Shown in pieces: positions 10,494 through 18,740 of a stretch of DNA of 43,240 nt. Within the stretch, counting starts at the first letter, position 1. Each line of letters starts with the position of its first letter. Below the pieces are notes generated by a model. It saw only the letters and a program-made list of their open reading frames with translations, was not told the DNA's origin and did not search any database. The translations under genes and the position numbers were made by a program. This stretch comes from Bacteroidales bacterium (GTDB taxonomy: Bacteria; Bacteroidota; Bacteroidia; Bacteroidales; Paludibacteraceae), in contig JAJFVH010000107.1 of the NCBI GenBank assembly GCA_021371875.1, positions 1 to 43,240 on the forward strand, read 5' to 3'.

Positions 10494-12011
10494 TTATTCT
10501 GTTTTAAATTTCTCAAAAGGTTGTCGCCATTTCACGTATTTATCGTCAAACAAGGCATTCGACTCATTGGGTCCCCAAGTACCCGATTCGTAGAAATACA
10601 ACGGAATATCGGGATTGTTTTTCCACGCCTGTAAAATTGTATCTACAAATTTCCAGCTTGCTTTCACAGCATCGGCACGTGCGTAGAGCGTAGAATCACC
10701 TGTCATACAATCGAGCAAAAGGCGTTCGTAAGCTTCCGAAATCTTTTTCTCAGCCAGATCGGAATAATGAAAAGCCATGTTCACGTTTTGCACCTTGAAA
10801 CCGGCTCCCGGAATTTTCATCCCAAAATCAATTGCAACACCTGCATCGGGATGAATGCGCAAAATTATCATGTTATTGGGTTCGGTCAGGCAAAGTTGTT
10901 TAAATAATTGATGCGGAGCGGGTTTGAGGTGGATAACCACTTCTGTAACGCGTTCGGGTAATTGTTTTCCCGTACGAATGTAAAACGGCACATCGCCCCA
11001 ACGCCAGTTGTCGATAAACACCTTTAACGCAACAAAAGTTTCGGTTTTTGAATTAGGTGCAACTCCGGTTTCCTGGCGATAACCATTCTGCACCTCTTCG
11101 CCTACCTGGCCCGATATGTATTGGCCTCGAACCACATAATCGGCCACTTCATTTGCTTTTATTGGCCGCAAGGCTTGCAAAACCTTGACTGTTTCGTTAC
11201 GTATCGAATCCGAATCGAATACGGCAGGAGGCTCCATAGCCACAACTGCCAATACCTGAAGTAAGTGATTCTGAATCATATCACGCATGGCTCCCGAAGT
11301 ATCGTAGTAACCGCCACGATTGCCAACCCCGATTTTTTCGGACGAGGTAATTTCAATTCGCTGGATATATTTGCGATTCCAGATTGGTTCGAAAAATCCA
11401 TTGGAGAAGCGGGTAACCATAATATTCTGTACGGTTTCTTTGCCCAGGTAATGATCGATACGATAAATCTGATCTTCATTGAACCCCGAATGTAGTTTTT
11501 TATCTAAATCAACAGCCGTTTCGTAACTGTAACCAAAGGGTTTCTCCACTATGATGCGTTTCCAGCCATTTTCTTCCGTATTCAGTCCGTATTTTACCAG
11601 ACTTGCAGCCACTACTTCGTACAAAAACGGAGGAATGGAAAAATAATATACAATGTTTTGAGAAATTTCAAGTTTTGCCGAAATATGGTCAATGTATTCT
11701 TTCAAAGCGCCAAAATCTTCTTCGGTCTGGTTATTTACTTTTTTGTAATATACTTTTTCGAGAAAATCTTCGAGTCGTAGTGCGTTGTCGGAAATAGTTT
11801 TTTTTGCAAAAGTATTCAGGCTCTCGCGTACATCTGTACGGTAAGTTTGTTCGTCTTTCTCCTGGCTTCCGGCACCCAGTACTACGAAATGCTCCGGCAA
11901 TAAATTATCGATAAATAGCTGAAAAACAGCAGGTAATAATTTACGTTTGGCAAGGTCGCCGTTCGATCCGAAAATAACCAACATCTGGTTGTCTATTTGA
12001 TTTTTTTTCAT
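10494..12011 (-). CDS. zwf: Glucose-6-phosphate 1-dehydrogenase
   Basis: Oxidises glucose-6-phosphate to 6-phosphogluconolactone with NADP+, the entry to the oxidative pentose phosphate pathway. The N-terminal Rossmann signature LVIFGSNGDLAKRKLLPAVF is present. The active-site peptide IYRIDHYLGKETVQN and RIEITSSEKIGVGNRGGYYD also match the family, as does the C-terminal LLLDCMTGDSTLYARADAVKASW. The 505-aa length is normal. A TAATTTTG -7-like box lies 63 bp upstream, and pgl follows on the same strand. No redox or sugar regulator is visible next to it. Confidence 0.96.
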   Translation of the reverse strand: MKKNQIDNQMLVIFGSNGDLAKRKLLPAVFQLFIDNLLPEHFVVLGAGSQEKDEQTYRTDVRESLNTFAKKTISDNALRLEDFLEKVYYKKVNNQTEEDFGALKEYIDHISAKLEISQNIVYYFSIPPFLYEVVAASLVKYGLNTEENGWKRIIVEKPFGYSYETAVDLDKKLHSGFNEDQIYRIDHYLGKETVQNIMVTRFSNGFFEPIWNRKYIQRIEITSSEKIGVGNRGGYYDTSGAMRDMIQNHLLQVLAVVAMEPPAVFDSDSIRNETVKVLQALRPIKANEVADYVVRGQYISGQVGEEVQNGYRQETGVAPNSKTETFVALKVFIDNWRWGDVPFYIRTGKQLPERVTEVVIHLKPAPHQLFKQLCLTEPNNMIILRIHPDAGVAIDFGMKIPGAGFKVQNVNMAFHYSDLAEKKISEAYERLLLDCMTGDSTLYARADAVKASWKFVDTILQAWKNNPDIPLYFYESGTWGPNESNALFDDKYVKWRQPFEKFKTE

Positions 12012-12073
12012 TTATAAAGTTATTGTTAGCTGTACTATGAAAAACAAGTAAGAGCTCAATTATATGAACGTTA

Positions 12074-12081
12074 CAAAATTA
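12074..12081 (-). promoter_or_regulatory. -7 box TAATTTTG upstream of zwf
   Basis: Minus-strand TAnnTTTG match 63 bp before the zwf ATG. A weak CTTG at -33 spacing (12100-12103, plus-strand CAAG) may be the partner. Confidence 0.4.
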
Positions 12082-12242
12082 TATATTATTTAAACATAAC
12101 AAGTGCATGCCGCTTTTGTTTATAGGAAAAAACTTTGTTGTTATAGATTTTTTTTTGCAGAAGACGAACGAGATGCTAAAAATCAAAAAAATAATAATGT
12201 GCAAATGCTTAATGACATACGGTTGCTTTTTTTGGGGGTTGC

Positions 12243-13307
12243 TTAAAACCATTTTTTCCGCTTAAAATACCAAAGCATAATGGCGGTTAAAACAACCATG
12301 ACTCCCCACATGGCAAAATAGCCATAATTCCAGTGTAATTCGGGCAAATTATCGAAGTTGGTACCGTAAACACCAACAATAAAAGTGAGGGGAATGAAAA
12401 TGACTGAAAAAACCGTAAGTGTACGCATGATGTCGTTTAGTTTAGTACTCATCATGGTGTGATACATCGTGATCTGATCATACAGAATTTCGCGGTAACT
12501 ATCCGAGAGTTCGGTTGCTTCATTGATATTATCCTGCAATTCTTTGTAATGAAGCCTGTTTTCGCTGTGAATCATTTCAGTCTCCATTTTCGCAAGAGTC
12601 AGAATCATCTCTTTGGCAGGTTTTATGTTTTTTCGTAAAAAATTCATTTCGCCTTTGAACATGTTGATCTCTTCCAGTAGACTTTTATTCGGATCGTTGG
12701 TCATCCGTTCTTCCAGATTTTCTATTTTATCGCCAAGCAACCCAATGATATAAATGTAGTTGTCAACAACCACATCGAGCAATGCGAAAGCGAGGTAGTC
12801 GGAACCCGAAGTACGTATTTTGTTTTTGTGTTTTCTGATCCGTTCGCGAATGGGATCGAACACATCGGCCTGTTGTTCCTGGAACGAAATCAAAACATGA
12901 TTAATAATAATTAAACTCAGGTTTTCCACTGACAATTCGTTTTTCAATTCATTGTATTGTAGCATTTTAATCGTTATAAAAATACCGTTGTCGAGTTCCT
13001 GCACTTTAGGCCGTAAAGAAGGATTCATGACATCCGAAATAATATTAACCGGAATTTCGAAAATCTCAGCGATTTCCTCCATTCGAGACACATCCTGCAA
13101 GCCGTCGACATTAAGCCAACTGATATTTTTACTGCTTTTAAGTCCTTTTAGTTGCTCAACAGATTTAACATCGTACTCACGAACTTCGTCCAAATCAAAA
13201 TCCATGGCACGCAACCATGTTTTTTCGGTTTTCTTTTGTCCCCGAAAGACAAGCGCGTAAGGCGACAAACCGATATCTTCTTTTTTCTTTTTTGTAAAAC
13301 GAGACAT
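12243..13307 (-). CDS. corA: CorA-family divalent cation transporter with a GTN signature
   Basis: CorA proteins are pentameric channels for Mg2+ or Co2+. The 354-residue protein has a long cytoplasmic alpha/beta and coiled-coil part (residues ~1-290) and two C-terminal membrane helices: about TVFSVIFIPLTFIVGVYG and GYFAMWGVMVVLTAIMLWYF, with the usual basic tail KRKKWF. The selectivity loop between the helices is normally YGMNF...PEL. Here it is YGTNFDNLPEL, with Thr316 in the methionine position; glycine and asparagine are kept. The substitution could alter ion choice, or it may be a common variant in this phylum, which I cannot check. It is transcribed alone behind a TACCTTTG promoter. Confidence 0.9.
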   Translation of the reverse strand: MSRFTKKKKEDIGLSPYALVFRGQKKTEKTWLRAMDFDLDEVREYDVKSVEQLKGLKSSKNISWLNVDGLQDVSRMEEIAEIFEIPVNIISDVMNPSLRPKVQELDNGIFITIKMLQYNELKNELSVENLSLIIINHVLISFQEQQADVFDPIRERIRKHKNKIRTSGSDYLAFALLDVVVDNYIYIIGLLGDKIENLEERMTNDPNKSLLEEINMFKGEMNFLRKNIKPAKEMILTLAKMETEMIHSENRLHYKELQDNINEATELSDSYREILYDQITMYHTMMSTKLNDIMRTLTVFSVIFIPLTFIVGVYGTNFDNLPELHWNYGYFAMWGVMVVLTAIMLWYFKRKKWF

Positions 13308-13369
13308 AGTACCTTGATTTATATAATTAATTTATAATGATATAACTGCTACTTTGTTAATGATATTTT

Positions 13370-13402
13370 ACTCATCTGATGACTTAAAGCCATCGGATGA
13401 GT
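13370..13402. terminator. Hairpin, copy 1 of a CATCGGATGAGT-type inverted repeat
   Basis: ACTCATCTGATG at 13370-13381 pairs with CATCGGATGAGT at 13391-13402 (11 of 12) around a GACTTAAAG-type loop. It lies downstream of the amidase gene and upstream of corA. A sister copy with the same loop is at 28827-28859. Confidence 0.5.
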
Positions 13403-13443
13403 TGCTGTAATTTAACGCAGATGTAGCTACAATTGCAATATGA

Positions 13444-13477
13444 CAAAGGTAGGAATTTTTAGATTAACATCTTCAAA
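13444..13477 (-). promoter_or_regulatory. corA promoter: TTTG(-33)-N22-TACCTTTG(-7)
   Basis: On the minus strand TACCTTTG (13444-13451) is an exact -7 match, and TTTG (13474-13477) lies 22 bp upstream. It is about 137 bp before the corA start. Confidence 0.45.
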
Positions 13478-13592
13478 TGATGTGTAATTTTAGAAAAACA
13501 GTCACCATCAACCGACTAAAATAAAAAGTTAGTTGATTTTAAATATTTCAAGAAGCATTAAATTTAAACGAAAAGATGTTGAAGCTTAACGC

Positions 13593-14366
13593 TTAAACTT
13601 TCAGATCAAACTTATCTGCATCTTTCCAGAATGCAGATTTTTTTCTGAATTGAATCAAAGGTTCTTTTTTCAATTCATAAGTCTGAACCAAAGTTTGGCT
13701 TTCGGGAAAAGAGAGCAGGGGAGACGCCTTGTAATCGAGCAATATTGAATGTCCGTTGTAAGTAATTCCAAGCCCGTCAGTCCCTACGCAATTTACGCCA
13801 CAAACATAAGCCTGATTCTCAATGGCTCTCGCCTGCAGTAAAATATCCCAGTTTTTGATGCGGTTTTTGGGGAAATTGGCTACAAAGATTAGTAAATCAT
13901 ATTCGTTATTAACGTTGCGCGACCACACTGGAAATCTTATATCGTAACAAACCAAAAGTCTGATACTGAATCCACAGTAATTTGCAATTAATTTTTTGTC
14001 GCCGGCATTGAAGTACTTATCTTCTCCGCCCATCGAAAAAAGATGACGTTTATCGGCAGTCTCAATTTTTCCATCAGGAAAGACGAAAAATCCACGGTTG
14101 TAATTCTTTCCGTTTTCGGTAGCGATAAAACTTCCGGTAATGGCAAGATTGAATTTCAGAGCCCATTCACGGAGTCTCCGAACGGTTTCACTTTCCATGT
14201 TCTCGGCTAAGTCGGGTTGGTCGGTGCAAAAACCGGTGGTAAACATTTCGGGCAAAACAACCATATCTGTTTTTCCGGCAAGTTCAGCCAATTGTTTTTC
14301 TGCTTTTTGCAGATTAGCTGTTTTATCTGCCCAATGTATAATGTCTTGTATAAGGGTGATTTTCAT
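13593..14366 (-). CDS. Omega-amidase / carbon-nitrogen hydrolase (nitrilase superfamily, YafV-like)
   Basis: The 257-residue protein shows the nitrilase superfamily triad: Glu40 in VVLPEMFTTGF, Lys106 in ADKRHLFSMGGE and Cys140 in LLVCYDIRFPVWSRN. The MFTTGF and RFPVW contexts are those of the YafV/NIT2 omega-amidases, which hydrolyse alpha-ketoglutaramate or alpha-ketosuccinamate, or act in metabolite repair of the methionine-salvage by-product. Its ATG overlaps the stop of the upstream GxxExxY gene (ATGA), so translation is probably coupled. No aminotransferase or other salvage gene is next to it. The substrate assignment is by family only. Confidence 0.88.
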   Translation of the reverse strand: MKITLIQDIIHWADKTANLQKAEKQLAELAGKTDMVVLPEMFTTGFCTDQPDLAENMESETVRRLREWALKFNLAITGSFIATENGKNYNRGFFVFPDGKIETADKRHLFSMGGEDKYFNAGDKKLIANYCGFSIRLLVCYDIRFPVWSRNVNNEYDLLIFVANFPKNRIKNWDILLQARAIENQAYVCGVNCVGTDGLGITYNGHSILLDYKASPLLSFPESQTLVQTYELKKEPLIQFRKKSAFWKDADKFDLKV

Positions 14367-14749
14367 CTTTTTTTATATTTATTCATAAATACTTTTCTTC
14401 TGTATTCAGCTTCAGTTCCAAAATTAAACAGAAACCCTAATTCAATATTGGTGGCTTTTAAGTAATTAAGAAGTTGACATTCATGTTGCTCCTGGATAGC
14501 TGAGATCGCTTTAAGTTCAAGAATAATCAAGTCATTTACGATTATATCTGCAAAATATTCGCCAACTAATTCTGTTTCGTAATATACTCTGATAGGTTGT
14601 TGACATCTTACATTTAATCCCATTTTTCGTAATTCAATTGCTAAAGCATTTTCATAAACTTTTTCCAAGAAGCCATAGCCGAGTGTGTTGTATACCTTGA
14701 AATAGCATTTTATGATTTTTTCTGATAAATCTTTGTGAAGTAGTTCCAT
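14363..14749 (-). CDS. GxxExxY protein, PD-(D/E)XK nuclease-like (PF13366/TIGR04256)
   Basis: The 128-residue product carries the naming motif GFLEKVYENAL (about residues 26-36). It is followed by GEYFADIIVNDLIILELKAI, where the spacing of Asp, then Glu-x-Lys, matches a PD-(D/E)XK nuclease core. The remainder, HECQLLNYLKATNIELGFLFNFG, is the conserved family tail. Catalytic activity has, to my knowledge, not been shown for the family. It overlaps the start of the amidase by four bases (ATGA), an unusual pairing. A TATATTTG box lies 30 bp upstream. Immediately beyond it is a cluster of GGAACGCGGATGAAGC-type inverted repeats (14812-15146), suggesting that the gene and repeats may have arrived together. 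Confidence 0.85.
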   Translation of the reverse strand: MELLHKDLSEKIIKCYFKVYNTLGYGFLEKVYENALAIELRKMGLNVRCQQPIRVYYETELVGEYFADIIVNDLIILELKAISAIQEQHECQLLNYLKATNIELGFLFNFGTEAEYRRKVFMNKYKKR

Positions 14750-14778
14750 AATATTTATCTTTTTAAAGTTTGAGTTTA

Positions 14779-14786
14779 CAAATATA
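14779..14786 (-). promoter_or_regulatory. -7 box TATATTTG for the GxxExxY-amidase pair
   Basis: Exact minus-strand TAnnTTTG, 30 bp upstream of the start at 14749. No clear -33. Confidence 0.4.
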
Positions 14787-14811
14787 GCTGTATTTTTAAA
14801 ATAAATAAATA

Positions 14812-15146
14812 GGAACGCCGATACAGTGGATTTACCTGATTTCCACCGTATAGTATTACGGATTTTGAAGCCGATTTTATTTCATTTTTGAAAGAAGAAA
14901 CCGTTTCAGTTAACAACAAATAATAATTACAGAAAAGGACTCAAAGTGATAGAAGGAACGCGGATGAAGCGGATTTGCCTGATTTTCGCTGTGAGACGTT
15001 TACGGATTTCTTGCTGATTTAGATTTCATAAATGAAATCGCGGATTAAGAATCAATTCCGATTATTCGGAATTAAGATCCGCAATTCAATCCGTAGTGAA
15101 AATTAAGGTCTGTTTCAATCCGTTTCATCAGCTTCATCCGCGTTCC
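14812..15146. repeat. Repeat cluster with GGAACGCGGATGAAGC inverted ends and an internal hairpin
   Basis: This fills the 487-bp gap between the GxxExxY gene and serS; no gene is seen there. A 31-bp unit starting GGAACGC occurs twice in direct orientation (14812-14842, diverged; 14955-14985). Its first 16 bases recur in inverted orientation at 15131-15146 (GCTTCATCCGCGTTCC). Between the inverted ends lies a perfect hairpin, AATTCCGA (15054-15061), loop TTAT, TCGGAATT (15066-15073), itself nested inside outer GCGGAT / ATCCGC arms. It looks like a non-autonomous or decayed mobile repeat. Confidence 0.65.
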
Positions 15147-15236
15147 AATTTTAAAATAAAAAAAATCGGCCAACAAATCAACAATTTAAGTTGACTGTTG
15201 GCCGATAAACTATGTTGTAACCTTTAGGATGCGCTA

Positions 15237-16508
15237 TTAGTCGATCATTTCAAAACCTGTGTAAGGAATCAAAGCTTTTGGTATGCGGATACCTTCGGGT
15301 GTTTGGTTGTTTTCGAGCAGTGCTGCAACTATGCGTGGAAGCGCCATTGCGCTACCGTTCAATGTGTGAGCCAATTGTGTTTTTTTGTCGGCGCCTTTAA
15401 AACGACATTTCAAACGGTTGGCCTGATAGCTTTCGAAGTTCGAAACAGAACTTACTTCCAACCAACGTTCCTGGGCAGCAGAGTACACTTCAAAATCAAA
15501 AGTCAACGCCGATGTGAAGCTCATATCGCCACCGCACAAACGAAGAATTCGCCATGGAAGTTCTAATTTTTCAACCAGTGTTTGAACGTAGTTGACCATT
15601 TCGGTAAGCGTTTCGTACGATTTATCAGGATGTTGAATTTGCACGATTTCCACTTTGTCGAACTGATGCAAACGGTTTAGTCCGCGAACATCTTTACCGT
15701 ATGAACCTGCTTCGCGGCGGAAGCAAGCAGAATAAGCCGTATTTTTGATGGGCAATTCTTTTTCGTCCAGAATAACATCGCGATAGATATTGGTTACCGG
15801 CACTTCGGCGGTAGGGATCAAGTACAAATCGTCTATAGTGCAATGGTACATTTGTCCTTCTTTATCAGGTAACTGTCCGGTTCCGTAGCCCGAAGCTGCA
15901 TTTACAACATAAGGTGGTTGTACTTCGAGATAACCGGCTTCGCGGGCATTATCCAGGAAGAAATTGATCAAAGCGCGTTGCAAACGAGCGCCTTTCCCTT
16001 TGTAAACAGGGAAGCCTGCACCCGAGATTTTTACGCCTAATTCAAAATCAATTAAGTCGTATTTTTTTGCTAAATCCCAATGAGGAACAGCACCTTCGGG
16101 AAGATTTGGCATAACTCCGCCCGTACGTTCAACCAGATTATCCTCAGCATGTTTTCCGGCAGGAACACTTTCGTGCGGCAGGTTAGGAATCTGAACCAAT
16201 AAATTATTGAGTGACTGCTCAATTTCTGATAATTTATCGTCGAGTATTTTGATACTGTCTTTCAGTTCAGTAGTTTTTTCTTTGGCTGCGGCGGCTTCGG
16301 CTTGTTTGCCCTGTTTGAAAAGCATTCCGATTTCTTTCGACAGATTATTCATCTCGGCCGACTGATTGTCGAGCTGCGTTTGAGTGGCTTTGCGCAAACC
16401 ATCAAGTTCAACAACCTGAGCAATGATAGCAACTCCGTCGAAATTTTTCTTAGCCAACCGGGTAATTACTTCCTGAGTATTTTCGGTGATATATTTGAGT
16501 GTCAACAT
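15237..16508 (-). CDS. serS: Seryl-tRNA synthetase
   Basis: Class II synthetase that charges tRNA-Ser. The N-terminal long coiled-coil arm (about residues 25-100) grips the tRNA. The catalytic core shows motif 2 ACFRREAGSYGKDVRGLNRLHQFDKVE and motif 3 LNGSAMALPRIVAALLENNQ, together with LIPTAEVPVTN. From the ATG at 16508 the length is 423 aa, the family norm. The open frame extends 18 codons further, but that extension is encoded by a palindromic repeat arm (PSARRYPFGGLGGLI) and is surely not translated. It is the last gene of rplU-rpmA-serS, separated from rpmA by an inverted repeat pair. Confidence 0.96.
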   Translation of the reverse strand: MLTLKYITENTQEVITRLAKKNFDGVAIIAQVVELDGLRKATQTQLDNQSAEMNNLSKEIGMLFKQGKQAEAAAAKEKTTELKDSIKILDDKLSEIEQSLNNLLVQIPNLPHESVPAGKHAEDNLVERTGGVMPNLPEGAVPHWDLAKKYDLIDFELGVKISGAGFPVYKGKGARLQRALINFFLDNAREAGYLEVQPPYVVNAASGYGTGQLPDKEGQMYHCTIDDLYLIPTAEVPVTNIYRDVILDEKELPIKNTAYSACFRREAGSYGKDVRGLNRLHQFDKVEIVQIQHPDKSYETLTEMVNYVQTLVEKLELPWRILRLCGGDMSFTSALTFDFEVYSAAQERWLEVSSVSNFESYQANRLKCRFKGADKKTQLAHTLNGSAMALPRIVAALLENNQTPEGIRIPKALIPYTGFEMID

Positions 16509-16510
16509 AA

Positions 16511-16685
16511 TTAAGCCCCCTAATCCCCCGAAGGGGTACCTTCTTGCAGAGGGGAGCTGCATTTTAATGTGATATTGATTAAAAAATCTCCCGCAATTTT
16601 ACACTACGGTAAAACGACAGGAGATTATAATTTCGAGCTAAAAAGTTTTTTTTAAAGTCCCCTTTGGGGGATATTTAGGGGGCTT
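16511..16685. repeat. Inverted pair of GC-rich palindromic repeats between rpmA and serS
   Basis: Left arm at about 16511-16541 (AAGCCCCCTAATCCCCCG..GGGG); right arm at about 16653-16685 (AAAGTCCCC..GGGGGATATTTAGGGGGC). They are in opposite orientation around a ~110-bp AT-rich spacer. Same family as the pairs in the 31-37 kb operon. Confidence 0.8.
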
Positions 16686-16949
16686 TTAGTTAGCTTCGAT
16701 TGGTTTGATAGAAACGTAAGATTTATTATCTCTTTTTTTTCTGAATTCTACAGTACCGTCAATTAATGCGAACAAAGTATGGTCTTTTCCGATACCGATA
16801 TTTTCACCTACGTGGTGAACTGTTCCGCGTTGACGAACGATGATGTTACCTGCTTTTGCAAATTGACCACCGAAAATTTTAACGCCAAGTCGCTTGCTTT
16901 CCGATTCACGACCGTTCTTTGAGCTACCAACTCCTTTCTTATGTGCCAT
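16686..16949 (-). CDS. rpmA: 50S ribosomal protein L27
   Basis: Small basic 87-residue protein of the large ribosomal subunit whose N-terminal tail reaches the peptidyl transferase centre. [20 protein letters not shown] is the standard N terminus, and [11 protein letters not shown] appears here as [23 protein letters not shown]. The tail begins directly with MAHKKG, so no cleavable Firmicutes-type pre-sequence is present. It lies 26 bp after rplU. Confidence 0.97.
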   Translation of the reverse strand: MAHKKGVGSSKNGRESESKRLGVKIFGGQFAKAGNIIVRQRGTVHHVGENIGIGKDHTLFALIDGTVEFRKKRDNKSYVSIKPIEAN

Positions 16950-16975
16950 TTTCTTCTAATTTTTATCGGTTTAAA

Positions 16976-17290
16976 TTAAGCTACGATTTCTTTGATTGTT
17001 AACTCTGTAAAGTCCTGACGGTGACCGTTGCGTTTACGGTATCCTTTGCGGCGTTTTTTGTGGAAAATGATTACTTTTTCGCCACGAACGTGCGATACAA
17101 CTTCACAAATCACTTTGGCTCCTTCAACTACTGGAGCGCCTACGGTAACCACCCCTTCGTTGTCGAGCAACAATACTTTGTCGAATTCAACCTGAGAGCC
17201 TCTTTCAGCTTCATTCATGCGATGGATAAACAGTTTTTTGCCGGCTTCCACCTTGAACTGCTGTCCTAAAATTTCTACAATTGCGTACAT
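16976..17290 (-). CDS. rplU: 50S ribosomal protein L21
   Basis: The 104-residue large-subunit protein has the family pattern [20 protein letters not shown] at the start, [28 protein letters not shown] (about residues 66-93) and the C-terminal TELTIKEI. It is first in the rplU-rpmA-serS group and is preceded by a very good -33/-7 promoter at 17376-17406. Confidence 0.97.
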   Translation of the reverse strand: MYAIVEILGQQFKVEAGKKLFIHRMNEAERGSQVEFDKVLLLDNEGVVTVGAPVVEGAKVICEVVSHVRGEKVIIFHKKRRKGYRKRNGHRQDFTELTIKEIVA

Positions 17291-17375
17291 TTGTTTATAA
17301 CAATTTATTATTACATCGGGAAGGTGAGATGCTTCACAGCAGCGCTTCTTGTTGACCTTATCCGAAAAGAGGGTG

Positions 17376-17406
17376 CAAATTTACGGTTTTTATTTTAATA
17401 TGCAAA
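17376..17406 (-). promoter_or_regulatory. rplU: rplU promoter: TTTG-N19-TAAATTTG
   Basis: On the minus strand TTTG (17403-17406) and TAAATTTG (17376-17383) are exactly 19 bp apart, an ideal match to the Bacteroidota -33/-7 promoter. It lies 86 bp upstream of rplU. Confidence 0.65.
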
Positions 17407-17457
17407 ACGTTGTGATTATTTTTTCGGTTAAAAACCGATAGTAATGCTATATTTTTA

Positions 17458-17841
17458 TCACAACACCAATTCTTCAAATAATCTTTGGGCTTCCGAGTCC
17501 AGGTTTTTAGCATAACCTGGATGCGGACGCGAAGTTTGGATGCACGAACTGCGTACTGCTGTAAGCCAGCGGAAACGCTCAGGAATATCAAGTTGTGCAA
17601 TGGTTCCGGCGGTTTTGTCGCCGTTGCAGATTCTTTCAAACGAAATCAGTGTTTTTCTCAGTAAATCAATATCTAATTCTGTTGAGAATAAACCTAAACG
17701 TTGTTCGTCCAACTTGTACATCATGCGGATGTATTTCGCCCGTTTTGAGAACAGGATAATTCCCACATTGATAAACTCTTCGCGCTCCACCCTGGGCAAA
17801 ACACGAATCACGGCGTATTCATATAAGTGTTTTCCTTGCAT
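17458..17841 (-). CDS. DUF3037 family protein
   Basis: The 127-residue protein matches the DUF3037 pattern: start YEYAVIRVLPRVEREEFINVGIILF, then KRAKYIRMMYKLDEQRL, and the conserved end segment RFRWLTAVRSSCIQTSRPHPG (about residues 90-110). The function is unknown. Its start overlaps the end of the upstream HipA-like gene by 23 bp. The HipA-like/DUF3037 pair is a recurrent arrangement, so the two probably work together. It is convergent with nothing; the rplU promoter region follows. Confidence 0.85.
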   Translation of the reverse strand: MQGKHLYEYAVIRVLPRVEREEFINVGIILFSKRAKYIRMMYKLDEQRLGLFSTELDIDLLRKTLISFERICNGDKTAGTIAQLDIPERFRWLTAVRSSCIQTSRPHPGYAKNLDSEAQRLFEELVL

Positions 17842-18601
17842 TTTGAGCTTCGTTTAAAAAGATTTCAGCGTTCTTGAGACGTAAAGTAAGGAACTGATAA
17901 TACACTTCACGAACCGATTCGGCGGTTTCGCCGGCTTCTATCGTGCTTGCCCATTCTTTGGGAATAAGGTTTACTATTTCACGGATCACTTCATCGGTCA
18001 GGACAGCCTTGCATTCAGCATCCGCTTCGTTTAGTTGATCGGCAAAAGGCAGCAAAACATGGTCTTTTATAAGTGAAAATGGCGTTAACGCCTGCTTTTC
18101 GTGGTTTGTCCACGAATGATGAAAATACAAGGTTGAGCCATGGTCAATCAACCACAACTCTTTATGCCACATCAGCATATTGGTGTTCTTTACCGTCCGG
18201 TCCACATTAGTCAGGAAAGCATCCATCCAGACTATTTTCGAAGCCAGCAGCCCATCTACTTTGGTAGTTACCGGATCGTAAGCCAAGGCTCCCGACAGGA
18301 AATGCAAGCCGAGATTCAAGCCGCGGCTGGCCTGCAACAAATCCTGTATTTCTTCGTCGCCTTCGGTTTGTCCGAAAGCTTCATCAAGCTCTACGAACAC
18401 CAGTTCGGGCACGCGCAATTTCAACAGTTTGGCTACCACGCCGCCAATCAGTTCCGAAATCAATGCTTTAGTTCCATGCCCGGCTCCCCGGAACTTGACA
18501 ACATACTTAAAGTCGTCATCGGCTTCAGCCAATGCCGGCAACGAACCTCCTTCGCGTAAAGGAGTGATATAGCGGGTTACATTTACGGTGCGTAGGGTCA
18601 T
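17819..18601 (-). CDS. HipA-like kinase-fold protein (HipA_2)
   Basis: The 260-residue protein resembles the kinase core of HipA without its N-terminal subdomain. A lysine (Lys36 in FKYVVKFRGAGHGTKALISE) may contact ATP. DAFLTNVDRTVKNTNML (residues 127-143) contains the D-x4-N-x-D-R-x3-N-x-N pattern of a catalytic loop, and LWLIDHGSTLYFH supplies the metal-binding Asp153. There is no HipB-type antitoxin next to it. The partner instead is the overlapping DUF3037 gene. HipA toxins phosphorylate glutamyl-tRNA synthetase; whether this shorter family phosphorylates anything is not known to me. A perfect 26-bp inverted repeat lies between it and radA. Confidence 0.8.
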   Translation of the reverse strand: MTLRTVNVTRYITPLREGGSLPALAEADDDFKYVVKFRGAGHGTKALISELIGGVVAKLLKLRVPELVFVELDEAFGQTEGDEEIQDLLQASRGLNLGLHFLSGALAYDPVTTKVDGLLASKIVWMDAFLTNVDRTVKNTNMLMWHKELWLIDHGSTLYFHHSWTNHEKQALTPFSLIKDHVLLPFADQLNEADAECKAVLTDEVIREIVNLIPKEWASTIEAGETAESVREVYYQFLTLRLKNAEIFLNEAQNARKTLI

Positions 18602-18621
18602 TGTCTATATTTTTTGTTTAT

Positions 18622-18731
18622 CTGCCCCAAACCCCTAAAGGGGCTTTTGGTTAGTTTCATCAAGTAGGTATTTAGTTTATTTACAGCGTCTCGTATATCG
18701 TTCTTAAAGCCCCTTTAGGGGTTTGGGGCAG
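18622..18731. repeat. Perfect 26-bp inverted repeat pair between radA and the HipA-like gene
   Basis: Arms at 18622-18647 and 18706-18731 are exact reverse complements. Each contains its own palindrome (CCCCTAAAGGGG), and the spacer is 58 bp. The pair fills the 139-bp gap between radA and the HipA-like gene and belongs to the same repeat family as those in the Qmo-like operon. Confidence 0.85.
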
Positions 18732-18740
18732 ATTACTTTT

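Noticed and set aside
16509-16562. 18-codon N-terminal extension of SerS
   Set aside because: Encoded by a palindromic repeat arm; the remaining 423 residues are the standard length.
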